The position numbers and the translations under genes are program-made. From assembly GCA_001986395.2 (NCBI GenBank), contig MQVO02000032.1, forward strand, positions 62,001-126,000: a stretch of 64,000 nucleotides of DNA, written 5' to 3'. This DNA is from Irpex lacteus. Taxonomy: Eukaryota > Basidiomycota > Agaricomycetes > Polyporales > Irpicaceae. This document shows positions 21,906-34,975 of the stretch, one piece after another (position 1 is the first letter of the stretch; each line of letters opens with the position of its first letter). Below the pieces are notes generated by a model. The model saw nothing but the letters and a program-made list of their open reading frames with translations. It did no database searches and was not told the origin of the DNA.

Positions 21906-23654
21906 TTACTCTGCACGCGTCACACGTACCGCATTAACATACGGACTGAACGCCTTCTTCACTTCCTCTTCGTTCACACCCGGATATCCCTCAATGACGA
22001 ACTCCTCTAACATTCGCCCGCCAGACACGCCCTTCCTAACCATCAGCAGTCCTACCAGTCCTTGGAGGAATTTTTCATGACTTGACAGATAATACGGATA
22101 GGTAAACTTGTCCCACGTATCTATAAAGAGCACAGATAGCTTTGGAAGGATCAGCCGCTCTCGTATCACGGGCTCAGCGAGAGTTACACTGGTTGTCTCC
22201 TCTTCATAGAAGTCGCGGTGATGTAACACCTGGAGGATGCAGTGATTGGCAAAGTCGCCCACACCGAGCTCGCGTAGGTCCGGAGTATCGAGAAGCAGGG
22301 CTATCAGTGTATCTTCCTCTGAATATGTGCTTGTGTCTCCTTCGGAAGGCGGATCAAGGTATAAGCTCTCGATGGCCTCTGTAGGAATCGCATTAAGCAG
22401 ATAGAGCGCAGGAAGATGTCTGTGGCCATGGCGGTCCAGCTCCAAGGTGATCAACGGCTCTGACAAGGCGAGCAGTGCTTTGTCGTCCTGGTCCACGATG
22501 GCGCGTTGAAGTAGGTCGAGCGGATGGTACGTAAGCCAGCATTCAAGCTTCAAGTTGAGTGTGACTGAGTGCTCTTCCAGCTTCCCGTACAGGGCTACTG
22601 AGCGTACAGAGGACGAGCCAGATGCTTCGTGTACTGTGAACGGATCGCCTAAATGAGACCGTATAGCACCCAGCAAACCAATGACGTCGGTATTAGTGCG
22701 ATAAGTGCAAGTGAATGACATCTGGGCATCCACCGGGAAGGACAGTTGGGTCATCAGTTCGAGGCATGACGCAGCTGTGTCAAGTAGACGTAGTCTTCGA
22801 AGGTTCGGGAGGACGACGAAAGGGGACTCAGGCTCCAGACTGTGTGGAAATGAGAGCGCAAGCTGCAGGTCGAGTGTCTCTAGGGCAGGGAGTTGGCCAA
22901 GTATCTCGAGTACATCGTCGATGACGAAATCACGATGGCGATTTTTCTCGTCGCTGTGTAGTGTAAGATGCCTTAAGGTGGGTTTGACAAGGCTCTCATA
23001 CCACCATACGGTATCCAGGCGTAACTCCAGTTTTTCAAGAAACGGCATTTCGTTTGCTAGGAGCCGATAGGGCAGCTCTGACCTCGTCGAGCCACATTCG
23101 ACTCTGGGTGTCCCATGAACAATGAGTTCCTTCATGAGCGGTGCTGCCCAAGGTCTATCCTGCAACAGATCGGGGTAAGCCGTGAACACGAGGTCCAAGA
23201 TGGTCACCCGCGAAAGTTGGTCCAGCAGAAGCGACAGCGGCTCCTCGACTTTGGGTGGCACTACACAAGACTCCGGTTGCCTGTACCTAATGGTAAGTGG
23301 TACTTGCTGAGACCTGTCGATCATCATGCTGACACAGTTTGAGCTAGTTACCCAGACAGTGGCCCACAGCTCAGGAGCTCCAAGCATGACTTCTCGCCAG
23401 CGATGGCATACATGTGACGCTCTCAGCCAGCCGTATCGTCGTGGGGATGCGGGTGCGAAACGTCTCGGAACAATGGCGATAGAAGAATCGGTGTAAGATT
23501 CGATGAAATCACCGAATATCTTGATGAGTAACTCAGGAGGAAGGCAGACGGGGGCTAGGAGTCCATTCAGTTCGCGACGTGCTTCGATAATGGCTCGAGA
23601 GTACTCGGCAATGCGATCTTCTAGTTCAAGTCGTCTCTGTTCGATTGTGTTCAT
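21906..23654 (-). CDS. F-box protein, subfamily A copy 3
   Basis: This is a single-exon gene of 582 residues starting at MNTIEQRRLELEDRI (23654). The F-box lies at about residues 35-90 (VCLPPELLIKIFGDFIESY, then YGWLRASHVCHRWREVMLGA). The remainder is leucine-rich, with ETLDLQLALSFP, LRELGVGDFANHCILQVLHH and a C-terminal VSGGRMLEEFVIEG. It is clearly homologous along its whole length to the genes at 13932 and 16147, but it lies on the opposite strand, so the three form an inverted cluster around the oxidoreductase. By family it would be a SKP1-binding substrate adaptor of an SCF ubiquitin ligase. Its target is unknown. Confidence 0.85.
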   Translation of the reverse strand: MNTIEQRRLELEDRIAEYSRAIIEARRELNGLLAPVCLPPELLIKIFGDFIESYTDSSIAIVPRRFAPASPRRYGWLRASHVCHRWREVMLGAPELWATVWVTSSNCVSMMIDRSQQVPLTIRYRQPESCVVPPKVEEPLSLLLDQLSRVTILDLVFTAYPDLLQDRPWAAPLMKELIVHGTPRVECGSTRSELPYRLLANEMPFLEKLELRLDTVWWYESLVKPTLRHLTLHSDEKNRHRDFVIDDVLEILGQLPALETLDLQLALSFPHSLEPESPFVVLPNLRRLRLLDTAASCLELMTQLSFPVDAQMSFTCTYRTNTDVIGLLGAIRSHLGDPFTVHEASGSSSVRSVALYGKLEEHSVTLNLKLECWLTYHPLDLLQRAIVDQDDKALLALSEPLITLELDRHGHRHLPALYLLNAIPTEAIESLYLDPPSEGDTSTYSEEDTLIALLLDTPDLRELGVGDFANHCILQVLHHRDFYEEETTSVTLAEPVIRERLILPKLSVLFIDTWDKFTYPYYLSSHEKFLQGLVGLLMVRKGVSGGRMLEEFVIEGYPGVNEEEVKKAFSPYVNAVRVTRAE

Positions 23655-24489
23655 GATAGAGCTGAAGATGAAGAAAATCTAGCATGATGAACCAGACTTA
23701 ATACGGTGCAACGTACATGGCTGGGTGGTAGTAGACAGACACTGGCAGCCTGTGGGGGATCGATTACTAGTATTGGGGTTCCTGTGTTGGCTGTTGTGAC
23801 TAGTATCACTTCAAGCTTTCTATCTTCCGATGCAACTGAGCATCGAGTATCTACAGGAAGTAAAAAGCAAGCGTGAACGTACGAGAGGTCGGAGATATGC
23901 GCAATCTTGCTTTGTCCTTCAAGTTTGGGACCGCAGATACAATGCAGTACAACGTTCGATTATAGCTCCCAGTCGGTTTATCTCGTTGATTGTCGTGTAC
24001 TTTTACGATAGCTTGAGAGGAGAATGCTAATCGTGGAAGTACCAGTTCAAGGTCAAGGTCAAATTCGAACGAGCGCGATCAGATTCATCCAATCGCGAAG
24101 GCGTGAGAGAACTGGAGGATGCAATGGTACTGAGTCGAGATTCAACAACATCTTGAAGCCATGTATGGTTACACCTGTCTTTATTACACTACTAGTATGA
24201 AATACAGACACAAATACGACAAACCATATCCCCAAATTAATATAGCACACTAAGCCGTTGATAAATACCTGCTCTGAAGCGCATTTCCAAATCTAAGCAT
24301 CAAACGATACTATGTTCCACCTTCTCTGACGCGACTACGATGGCGGACTCCCCTGGTTCAGTCCTAGAGACCACGCTTCCACTTCGTGTTAAGATCTCAT
24401 CGTGCTTCATAGATGTATGATAAGCACCACCACTTTCTCAACACGGTAGGCACCGTAACTCACCCACGAAGTCAAATCCGAGTCAACAA
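23655..24489. other. Intergenic
   Basis: This is the F-box promoter and the 3' flank of the DUF6534-type gene. No further gene was recognised. Confidence 0.5.
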
Positions 24490-26630
24490 TTATCGTGTCC
24501 TTGGATATCTGGACGACCGTCTAGCATATAGCATGTCAATACAAGGAAGGAGGCTTACGCTAGCCGATTCACCAGAATTAGAACGTACCGGTCTATCATG
24601 TGTACCAGTGCCCGCCGCGGCTGCAGACCAACGTGACAGCTCGACCGAGGTTGCAGCCTCAGATATACGTTGTCGAGCGTTCAACCTGCGGTAATCGAAC
24701 GTATGTTGACCATTTGGTGGTACTCTGCGAGACAACGGATCTGACGTACCATGCAAGCATCGAGTTGCCATATACTAAGTCGGATTTGATTGAATTCAGC
24801 GAAGTAAACAACAGATAAACGGATACGTACTCTTGACGATGACTTCAGAGAACCCGAGGAAGATGATATTGTCCCGTGTAACGTTGAACTAATATGCTGG
24901 AGCATCAGAGCTCTGCGTGAGTAGGGATTTCATGCCAATCTCGCACCGCGATCAAAATACCCGTAGTCGTCAAACTAATTGGTGGGAAAAATACAGCCAT
25001 GCAAATCAGACTGAGATAGCTTTGATGTTATAGTTGACTTAGTACGTACAAGGCGATGGCTCCGGTATTGATTGCATACTTGATCAACTTTGTGACCATA
25101 AATTTAGAGCTCCTAGAAGAATGATACCATTGATGGTCATCAAATGAGCTGGAAGATGAGGAAGACTATGACTCCAAGACGTACCTCGAGGACATATGGA
25201 AGCTTCCTTTGTACAAATAAAATGCCATGACGGACGTTATTGATAGGTCGGTGAGGGCGACGACTGCCACGGATAAGTTAATTTGCAACTAGAAATGCAT
25301 AATACGAGGTTATATTAGATGGGTGTGACACGCTCAACGGATTAAAACATGCTCACGTGTGCCCCGTTCTTGTCCAGCAGGTCAGGGAATGTAGCGAATT
25401 TGCATCTGCGTGCCGTCGTCATACGTCAGCCATATACTCTGAGATATTATAAGGACGAACGTACATGGTTCCTCCTGACGCTACGCACACATGGGTTGAT
25501 TAGCGACAATCATTGTGCGAGCTTTGAGCGTACCCAATGCAAGGCCTACGATGATGCCTCATCTCATTAGGATAATCACACCCTCTTCTCGATGAATGGA
25601 CGTACCATTCCTGAACAATAATAGTACAGTCTAGTATTCGATCAGTGTCTTTCTTCTTATCAATCAAAGAAGAAGTAACTCACTAAGGCCCCAGATACGA
25701 TCGCTTGGTTTCCCACTAGATGATTATCAGTGTTATTATCAGGATCCACGTCGAGGACGGACGACGAATGGGGCTCACAGCGCCATATTCTCCATATGTA
25801 GAACCTACAAACCACCTGTTTAGTGCGTGGTACGCGGTTCATGGACCCGGATAGAACTCACCCTTGTATCTGGATACTAATCAGAGCCTGTTGATGCAAC
25901 ACAGTATGTTAGTAGCCATTGGATTGAATAGAAGAACTGATTACGGAGCACTTACTCCGAGGATCAACGTGGCCTGTTCAATAAGTGGCGAGAGCATATG
26001 CATAGTTCAGTGAGCTCCATTGTACATCACCGGTCGCCGATCAACATAAAAGTTGAAGTTATGAAACTCACTCCGATACTCCTGGCCATGAGAAAAACAT
26101 AGACGTCAGCGGCTGCTTGATCATTCAATCTCGGGTGTACGGGAGAGAGAGGGCATGAAAGTCGAGCGGCGATGCGCGAGATCGTTATGAACAGAAGTGC
26201 TCACCATATAATCTTCGTGGCATGCTCTGGGTCTCTGAGGCTTAGGACAAAATACGTATGTACGATGTGGATGCAGAAGGCGACATGCAGACTTTCCAAG
26301 ACCCTGCAGAGGCACGATCGAATTCAGGGAGGTGTCAGGCACGTCGTAACACGTCCATTTCAGGGCCGGGAGACCAACGCCGAAGGTGTACGCACCATAC
26401 AATGGCTACGAGAGTCCTCATGACCCAATGGTCTTTGGGATACGTGCTCCAGTAGTAAAAGGCTTGTGCACTAAGCACACCGTACAGTCTGCCAAAGTTG
26501 AGTGTTTGATATGGTTGAGTATACTCTTATAGTCACGGTAAGTATAAGGAGAAGATACTCACACAAATCCAATACACAGCACAACTAAAAACCCATCGAG
26601 TAGTTTGACTGGATCGACCGTCGTCGACAT
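24490..26630 (-). CDS. DUF6534-type multi-helix membrane protein
   Basis: The first exon, starting at 26630, reads MSTTVDPVKLLDGFLVVLCI, a typical start of the family, and is followed by a GTGAGT donor. Later exons, separated by many short introns, give LYGVLSAQAFYYWSTYP, VLESLHVAFCIHIVYTYF, ADVYVFLMARS, FYIWRIWRCE, IIVGLALGTLKA, LSVAVVALTDLSITSVMAFYL, MVTKLIKYAINTGAIA and RDNIIFLGFSEVIVK. These match the expected order of a DUF6534 protein: TD.ii..s...yL after helix 5, then K.i.Y.INTG, then nfifl.f.e. The C-terminus has RLNARQRISEAA and runs to a stop at 24490, unless one more intron at GTAAGCC near 24560 changes the tail. About seven helices are expected. Its function, possibly in sensing, is unknown. 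Confidence 0.75.
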
Positions 26631-27579
26631 TCCCACACAGATTCAACCGTTGTCCCCGCAAAGCCTCTATGCGCTCAGCCAACAGCGTCTCAGAGTGACA
26701 GAAGTTCAGAGAGAGGAGAGAATCGGTCCACCTGTTCCTGTGGACGCTGCATCGTTACTTATATCAATGTTGCCCCATCTTCCGGGCGGATAGCCCTAGC
26801 GCACAAGGTTTCAGTTACGCGCCAGAGAAGATAAGTAGATCGTAGTTGCTGCTGCTAAATGAACTGGCAACGGAAAGCTAGAAAGTGTGAGAAGTGATCG
26901 TGATGAGCTGAGATCAACCCTGACAATTGCAATGCACCCTGAGGCCTGAGGCCTGAGATGCTGCACACTGCACAGCGCAGAACCCGCTTCATTCGGGGCG
27001 CCCTTGGAATTCTGTGCCTAGTGTTCGCGCTCGATGTGATATGTCATCGCAATCATCGCACAGTAGCATCTTACGAGGGCTTCGAGATGAATTGCAGGGT
27101 ATCTGACTAGAGAAATCAAAAAACGTGTACCACAAGACACTCAAGCGTTCAGTATATTGAGTACAACAGCCAGTCACACTCTCGAAAAGACATCCATAAG
27201 CATTTATCTCCATCGCGCTAGGCTGTTTGCAACGCTTCTTGCGCTCGCCAACTACGCACGCCACGAAGCCTGTCAAGACCTGTCAGTTCATGATGCACGA
27301 TTTCTCGAATAGGCATCTTAGGAGCACTGTGGCGTAACCCTTCCCATTCGCACGGGATTAGCGATGATGACCAGCAATGAGAGAGACGGGGGAGGGGCAC
27401 TGGCAAGACGAAGATGTGTAAAGGAGGTTTCAATTCGAGATAGAGATGGAGGCTCCCTATACTAACACAGACTTCCAGCCACCTCACGATCTTTGTATGC
27501 TGCAGAAAACCAGAATTCGTGCGATCTCGCTTGCGTAGTTCATTTCCGGTTCACCAGGCCTACATGCATAACTGAATGC
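26631..27579. other. Intergenic
   Basis: This is the promoter of the DUF6534-type gene and the 3' flank of the alpha-galactosidase. A GAGGCCTGAGGCCTGAG direct repeat lies near 26940. Nothing else was recognised. Confidence 0.5.
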
Positions 27580-30065
27580 TCAGCCCCACTGCGTACCGTT
27601 CTTGTCTGTGCACTGATCCAAAGTGCTACACGGCGGGCTGATCCCAGCAGGTTCGTCTCCTGCGTCTTTGAGAAGAAGCGCGACTACGCCGTGAGGTGGG
27701 ACGGCGGTTGCTGTGAAGTTCCTCACGGCCGTTCCGTTATCGGTGTGGGTCCACAGGTCCTAACATCCGCATCGTTGAGTAGGTTGAAGATACGTGGATA
27801 GTGGTAGATACGCACCCTGACGGAATACTGACGCCCCGCACGGATCCATGGGGACTCGACAAGCCTGAATGTCAAATCGGCTGGTTCGTCGAGTGTGTTA
27901 ATCTACAACGGGCGCACTTGTCAAAGCGCAATGAGACGGGAGTACAAGGATGTTATGACGTACCAGCATGAATACGGTCCCGTTCTGACTCTTTCCACTC
28001 CAATACTGAGCAGGGTGGGTCTTGTTGTACGTCCAATCGGGCTACAACATTCATGTTTCGAAGCACATTTATATCAAGTCAGCTAGGTGAACACAAGAAG
28101 AGCCACAAGACTTACGTTGACTCCCCAACGGAAAGGAGAAATGCTAGTACCCTCTACGCTATCCTGGTTGATTGCAAGGATCTCAGGGTTCGTGAGGATG
28201 CTCAATGCTTCTGGGGTAATGGCAGATAGCTAAGTGCGCGTGATATGAATTACGATGAGTACGATGAGTCGAGATAATCGAGAACGCTTACGTTGGTTCC
28301 GATGAGCAATGGAGACTTCATGAGAGCCCAGGCGGTGAAGTGAGTCTTGGACTCGTCGTATGTTAGGTTTCCGTTTCCTCTAGATAAGAGAAGTTGGGTC
28401 TGAGCACCCACCGCAGCTTGACTCGGAGCAAGACTACTCACACTTCGAGCTAAGAATCCAACGATCAGTCTAAGCAACATCACACAAGTGACTGACGTAC
28501 TATGTCCATATCGTTCCTCCCGTCGAAGTCCGTTCCGTAAGTGATGAAAGAATTGCTATAAATGAGAAAGTCGCCTGATTAGTGCGTACTTGCGTGACGG
28601 GCGAATAAGCTCACTAATTGATGAGGTTGGCAATGGAAGCCCAATTCGCTTCGATGTCTCCTGTTGTCTGGAATACAAAATGGAAGTCAGCGCCACCATA
28701 GGTGCTCAATATGAGCCGTCTGCACTGACCCTCCAACTCTGTGCCATCGTCTTGCCCCACCTACGTTTATTCACAGCGTTATTTGCCATATCTCAGTAAC
28801 GATCGAATGCATACAACTCACAACCAGACTTGATTCTGCGATACGAGTATCCGTCAGTTGTGTATTCACACTTGATTCGTCTCGACTCACCCAGCCCCAT
28901 TCGCAGAGAGAGAATACGACGGGTGGTTTACCCGTCTTCTTGGCCAAATTTTTGATGGCGTCGGCCATCCTTTGGTATTCTAAGAACCTTCAGCGATGTA
29001 GACTTGACTAAGCTGCGGAGTCTACGTACTTCCGATGACTCCTTCCTTGACTATGTCATCGTATGGAACTAGCAGTAGAGCGCATTAGATACGCATCGTG
29101 AAAAACGTCGTTGCATCAGGCTTACTGTTGCAGTTGTCGTATCTGGATGAAGGAGGCATAATGTGAGTGCAACGAACGATGGGATTATAACGTTGGCTCA
29201 CTTCAAGTAATCGAAGCCCCAGTCAGAATGGAAGGTTTTAATGTCTCGTTCTTCGTTTTGGAAGGAGCCTGGATACCCAGCGCAGGTGAACCATCCAGAG
29301 TCACTGTACTGATAAACTCATAAGCACCCGAGGTCGCAAAATATACAAAATCCACCTTACAATGCCTGTTTTGCTGCGAGTAGTCATTAAGTACGATAAG
29401 TTACGCTAATTATCACTTGTACTGATGCCACTCACAACCCCATTTCATGAAGTTGATCGGTAAGATTCTTCATACCGCTCTTGAACCTAACGTGATCTAG
29501 CATTCGAGGTGATAAGCTTTCTGAACCAATGCAACACTGGGGCACCGAATCTCACCTGCGACGATGAAGCCATCTGCACTCCGATTCTTCTCTGCGTAGC
29601 AGTCATCGAGATTGACATAGTTGTACCCTGCGGCCTGCATCATATGCATGAGCTGCCTGTCCTTTGTAACATCCCTGAAACCTAGAGTACTCTCATACCT
29701 GAAGGCCTAGAGACTTCATGAGTTTACCGGTCGTGAGGATGAGCTCCTCGTCGATATTGCACTGCCAGACACATCAGTATGTGACATGTACATGACGATA
29801 CCAAGACGCAGACTTACCGCATATGCGTTCCAAGCTATAGCCGATCTCCGTGAGTCTTTCCACGGGAAAGCATGAATGACGAAGACATACTGTTATAGCC
29901 CAACACTAAATAAGCCCTGTCAATACGTGCAACAGAAGATCATTGAAATGACGTAAACGTACCTGGCAGACGGGCAACACTGCTTTGCGTAGCTGCGTCG
30001 GTGGAGGGAATAGCTGCAAGAGCTAGGGTTAGCACAGACAGCCACAGGGCACTGAGGTACGCCAT
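27580..30065 (-). CDS. GH27 alpha-galactosidase, secreted
   Basis: The enzyme is expected to remove terminal alpha-galactose from plant galactomannans and raffinose-type sugars outside the cell. [20 protein letters not shown] at 30065 is a signal peptide. Many short introns follow. The chain reads [65 protein letters not shown] (nucleophile Asp in YDNC, about 29145), [38 protein letters not shown] (acid/base Asp in GDI, about 28665), [34 protein letters not shown] and a C-terminal [20 protein letters not shown] ending in NGTQWG and a stop at 27580. Both catalytic aspartates are present. Not every intron border was fixed, but the family signature is complete from start to end. Confidence 0.85.
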
Positions 30066-30812
30066 TCTTGGGATCAGAACTACAGTTGTGAGCTTCTCAA
30101 CTGTCTCCCCGTACTTATACCCAATCTGCATTATATCACCGGACCAGGCTTCGGCAATAATGCAGCGGATTCGAGGTCATAACGCACCCCACTGACTCGC
30201 GCTCGCATGATGGTAGGGTTGACACAGAAGCAAAGCCCTGATATCATTTGCACGTTGTCCGAGCATCACATGCGCAGAGCATGACTGTACATGTAGGTCC
30301 AGGGACTTACTATGATATGTTTGAGGGTTCGCGACGGCCACGGGGCCAAGAACCCACTGGCTGAGTGTAGATAGAAGCATCGACTTGTGTCCTGAGAGTT
30401 TAGAGAGACTTTGAGTGCGGACCGTCTGGGTGGTTGGGGTGAAAGGGGGATTGCTCGGATAAAGCTCTTATATTAGCATCAGGGGCGGCAGGGCGACGGC
30501 GAAACGGCGACCTTTTATGACCTCATGGCTACGGCCCGTCATATACCGCGGCAAGTGAACGGAGTGGATAGATAACTCACATCTCCTGCGAAGGTTTGTC
30601 GGGTTGTAGATTGGAACCAAGCTTGGAGACCGAAACAGGATTGTACAACACCGCGCTGAGCATTTATTATGCTAAATAGTAGTAGCGAATACAGGAAGAG
30701 GTTACAGAACAACATGTGTAACGTCTGCAAAGGACAAAAGGTCAGCAGGAAGTCGTAAATTCAGACGAATATATGGAACCACCTATTATCAATGTCCATA
30801 ACCAGGCTAAGT
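30066..30812. other. Intergenic, alpha-galactosidase promoter
   Basis: This is upstream DNA of the alpha-galactosidase and the 3' flank of the F-box gene ending at 30813. No gene was recognised. Confidence 0.5.
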
Positions 30813-32714
30813 TTACCACAGGAACATTCCCCCCTCCTCATCTTCGTCTTCTGAATCCATCAACCCGTCATCCCACATCCCACCCAAGTGGAAAGGCAGA
30901 TTACCAAACATCCCGATGGGTTCGTCATACCCCTCGAGGAAATGCTCGACCCCGCCATCATCATCCTCATACTCATCCCAATCCCGCTCTGTAAAGTCCA
31001 GTTTCCCGACGTACTTCTTCAACCCGTCCACATCCTCTTGGACTAAGCGACCGCAGCAACGGATGACGAGAGTCTTCAATCCAAGGCTCGCCTTCTTCCG
31101 TGCAATGAGAGACTTCTTCAAACGTGCAAGGAAAGCGTCCGTATCCCCCTCAAAGTTCGCCACCTTCAGCACCTCCAGATGCGGCAGGCAGTACTGCTTC
31201 TTCCTCCTCGGCTTCTTCCCATTGACCGTCGAAGGCTCCTGCTCGCAAGGAATACGGTAATCGAGTATTTGGTGCAAGTGGTCTTTGCCGAGCTCTCCCA
31301 GTCCAAGCTCGCGCAGCTCCGGCAGCTGCTCGAACACCCCTTGCCACTCAGCCTTATCCGAACGCCCCACACCCGACTCGCCGAGGAGTAGAATGGACTC
31401 GAGGTTTGCGGTGGGTACGGCACGGAAGAGGGTGAATGGTGACACGGTGGAAGGATATCGTAGGGTGATGTCGATAAATGGTTCGGGAAGCGTCTTCGGC
31501 CTCATGAGCATCTCGTGGAGATCATGGAACGTCGGCCAAGCCCGCATTTGTAGGGTGCGTGAGTAGTTGCTATAACGCACATCGATAGAGCGGAGGACAG
31601 GGAATCGTGCATCACCGTCGTCGTTATCGTGGCTTGTACGCTCCGCCCACTCTCGTATAGTCTCCACAAGAACGTTGAGCTCGGCGCGGCCGTCATTGTG
31701 GGCGTCGATAATCATCGAGGTGCCAGGAGGGATTGATACACGCTGTAAGAACGTCCGGCACGCTGTTACCGTCGCATGGAGACGCAGACTGCGGAGGTTG
31801 GGGAGCTCGACGATGTTAGTGGGAGGATGATTGACGGGCGGAGTAGGCAGGCAGGACCTGAGACTGAGGGACTCTAGCAGCGGAAGAGTACCAAGAATCT
31901 GCATTATCTCCTCGATATCGTTGAGACCATAAGAATGCGCTTGAAGAGAGTGTAACGTTAGGTGCTTGAGGGTAGTCTTTAATAGCTTGCTTCTCCATGG
32001 AATCTGATACGAGTAGAGCTCGAGTCGTTCGAGCGAGGGCAGGTCGCAGGTCGCAAAATGGTCCTGGAGCTGAAGAGTACCCAGACTGAGTACATCATGT
32101 AGATCTGCCGTCTGCAGCACAAGCTCCCTCAGCTTATGTGCATCGGATGTATAGCCGGACTGAACAAGTCGTGGTGGCATCCTCGCATCGAAGCTCACGA
32201 TCCGCGGAAGCTCGCGCATAACTATCTCCAATCCCTCCCCACGCAGGCCATTCACCTTGTCCGCCTTGATAGCCAACGGAGCCTGCTTCGAGCGTGAGAT
32301 CATTTCCTTGAGGCACTCAGTCCTGCCAGTGATCCAGATAGTACTCCAAAGTTGCGGCGCCCTGAGAGCGACCTCCCGCCAGTGGTGGCAGACATGGGTA
32401 ACTTTGAGCCACGCATAGGGAAATGTCGTCGTACGCATAGCAGGCAGACCTAAGCAGCTGAAATTGCGATCCGTTGGTGGAGAGCTGTGCGCGAGATATA
32501 GGAAGACCTCTGCAAGAAGCTCGGGAGGAAGTATGCAGGTCGGTGCGAGACTGTTCAGTCTGTGCTTCATGTCGAGAGCGGCTTGAAGATGTCCGTCGAT
32601 TCCATCTTTCAACTCCTTGGCCAGTCGTGCTCTGTCACCCGACGTCAATGCCAAGATCGACCTGGACGAATGTTAGCCGTGGTTTGAGCGCATGATATCT
32701 GCAACGTACTGCAT
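30813..32714 (-). CDS. F-box protein, subfamily B copy 1
   Basis: The first coding exon is only five bases, ATGCA (32714-32710), followed by a 48-bp intron (32709-32662, GTACGT..TCCAG). Exon 2 (32661-30813) completes a 617-residue protein starting MQSILALTSGDRARLAKEL. No in-frame ATG lies upstream in exon 2 near the conserved start, and the paralogue at 34975 has the same structure. The F-box lies at about residues 40-100 (CILPPELLAEVFLYLAHSS, then YAWLKVTHVCHHWREVALRA). The C-terminal half is leucine-rich and ends in a very acidic, Gly/Asp/Glu-rich tail (DSEDEDEEGGMFLW). By family it is an SCF adaptor with an unknown target. Confidence 0.82.
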
Positions 32715-32825
32715 TCCGTTCTCGCTTATTGCTGCAGTCGATGATATTTATTGAAGCTACAGACAACCAAACAATGTAGTGAAGTTTGTGAAAGTGTATA
32801 GTGCGTTGCGTATTCTGCGCAGCGT

Positions 32826-32878
32826 CGTGGTGGTGGTGGTGGTGGTTGGAGGTGGAGGTGAAGGCGGAGGCGAACAAA
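32826..32878. repeat. GGT-rich microsatellite
   Basis: Seven GGT-type units run directly into GGAGGTGGAGGTGAAGGCGGAGG. A shorter GGTGGTGGTGG run lies at the matching place upstream of the neighbouring F-box paralogue (about 35080), so the simple repeat was probably part of the duplicated promoter. Confidence 0.75.
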
Positions 32879-33064
32879 ACACATAATCGCCTGCGGCTTC
32901 GAGCGCCCATGGTACCGAATATACCTACGAGATAAACCCGAAAATCTTGAAATCATTATGCCTCTCTTCTCATTACTAACTATAAGCATTATAATCAACA
33001 ATATTTCACGCCCGGAGTACCTAGGCCACTCCGCCATCTTTAGCGTCCATAGCCTTGCAACCGT

Positions 33065-34975
33065 CTACCACGGAAACATCCCCTCTTCATCCTCATCGTC
33101 GTCCGACATGAAATCCTCGTCCCACATCCCACCGAAGGGGAATGGAAACGGGCCCTCATACTCATCACTGAAGTACGAGTCCCGATCTTCGTCTTCCGAG
33201 TCATATTCCGAGTCGTAGTACCCCGGTCGCTCGGTAACCTCTAAGCTCTCAACATGCTTCTTCAACTTGTCCACGATGTCCTCCTGTTCGATGTAGCCGT
33301 AGCGGGCCCGAATAACGAGGGTTTTCAACCCACTTTTTGCTTTCTTCCGTGCGGCGAGCGACTTCTCCAGACGTCCGAGAAAAGTCTCCGTTTCACCCGT
33401 CAGGGTTACATCCAGCCTTTCCAAACGTGGTACACAGGCCTGTTTCTTCTTCCTCGGCTTCTTCCCACTCTTCGTAGATGCCTCTTGTTCGCACGGGACA
33501 CGATGGTCAAGTATTTGATGTACATTATCTTTAGCGAACCCTCCGAGCCCCAACTCGCGTAACTCGGGCAACCGCTCGAACATCTGCTGCCACTCAGCCT
33601 TGTCCAAGCCGTGAGGGATTTGTTCGCCAAGAAGCAGGAGGGACTCGACTCCCGAGTGTAATACATCGCGAAGGATGTTGAACAGCGACAGGGTGAGGCT
33701 ATAATGATTTAAGACGATGTCGAGGAAGGGTTCAGGAAGAGTCTCGGGTTTCGTGCGCATCTCTTGAAGACTGTGAACTGTAGGCCAAGCCCGCAGTTGT
33801 AGAGTGTAGTCTTCCGCGTCATACCCTAGATAAATGGATCGAAGGACGGGAAATTGGGTGCCTTCACTGTCGTTGTCATCAGCTGTCCTTTGACGGTCGC
33901 GGTACCTGAGCAGAATCCCCAGGAGATCTTCGAATTCATTGGAGCGGTCGCTCTCGGAACTGAGGGACATTGAAGTGTTCCCAGGGAATGATATACGCTG
34001 CAAGAATGCCTTGCACGTTGACGTTTCAGCGACAAGGCGCAGCTTGCGCAGATGCGTAAGGTCAACGATGGGCGTGACGTGGTCTTGAGCGTTGGCTGGT
34101 GAAGGCGGGAGGCAAGATAGCAGGCTGAGAGTTTCTAGCAATGGAAGAGTCTCAAGAATCTGTAAGATTTCCGCCAAGCTGTTATAAGTACGGCGGTGAA
34201 ATTGGCATAATGTGAGGTGCTTGAGAGTCGGTGTAAGCAGCTTGCTCTTCCATGGGATCTCGTTCGAGTAAAGCTCGAGCCGTTCGAGCAATGGGAGGTC
34301 GCAATCCGCAAAATGGTCCTGGAGCCGAATCAGACCGAGATGGGCAACTGGCATTCCGTGTGTATCAGATGTTCGTAGAACGAGTTCCTTCAATTTCTTC
34401 GCGTCGTGATCGTAATCATTCTGTAGAATAGGAGGTGGCATCATTGCGTTGAAGCTCACGACGCGCGGAAGCTCGCGCATGATAAGACCAAGCATCTCCT
34501 TCCGGTGAAGGCCCCTGTGCGATTCGATGGTCAGCAGGGCCTTCTTTGAGCGGGAAATAAACTCCTGGAGACACTCAAGGCCTCCCACGGTCCAGATAGT
34601 AGTCCAAAGTTGCGGCGCGCTGAGCGCAACCTCCCGCCAGTGATGACAGACGTGGGTGACTTTGAGCCAAGCATACGGAGGCCCTGACATTGCGGGTGTA
34701 TCCTGTGGTATCGAGAACGGGCTTGAACGTCGGGTTGTAGATGGAGTACTATGAGCAAGGTATAAGAAGACCTCTGCGAGCAGCTCAGGAGGAAGTACGG
34801 CAGTCGGCGCGAGAGTGTTCAGTCTGTGCTTCATATCGAGGACGGCCTGAAGATGCCCAGTGATACCATCTTCTAATTCTTTGGCGAGTCGTGCTTTATC
34901 AGCCGACGTTAACCTAATGCCCGACCTGGACGAACGTCAGTGGCAGTCTCATTTGACAATCGCGACGTACTGCAT
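33065..34975 (-). CDS. F-box protein, subfamily B copy 2
   Basis: The structure is identical to that of its neighbour: ATGCA first exon (34975-34971), a 45-bp intron (34970-34926, GTACGTCGCGA..TTCGTCCAG), then exon 2 to 33065, 621 residues in all, starting MQSGIRLTSADKARLAKEL. The F-box has VLPPELLAEVFLYLAHST and YAWLKVTHVCHHWREVALSA. LLERLELYSNEIPWKSKLL, LPELRELGLGGFAKDNVHQI and an acidic tail (SDDDEDEEGMFPW) align with copy 1 over the whole length. The two genes are tandem and head to tail with about 350 bp between them. The expected role is target recognition for SKP1-CUL1 ubiquitin ligases. Confidence 0.82.
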
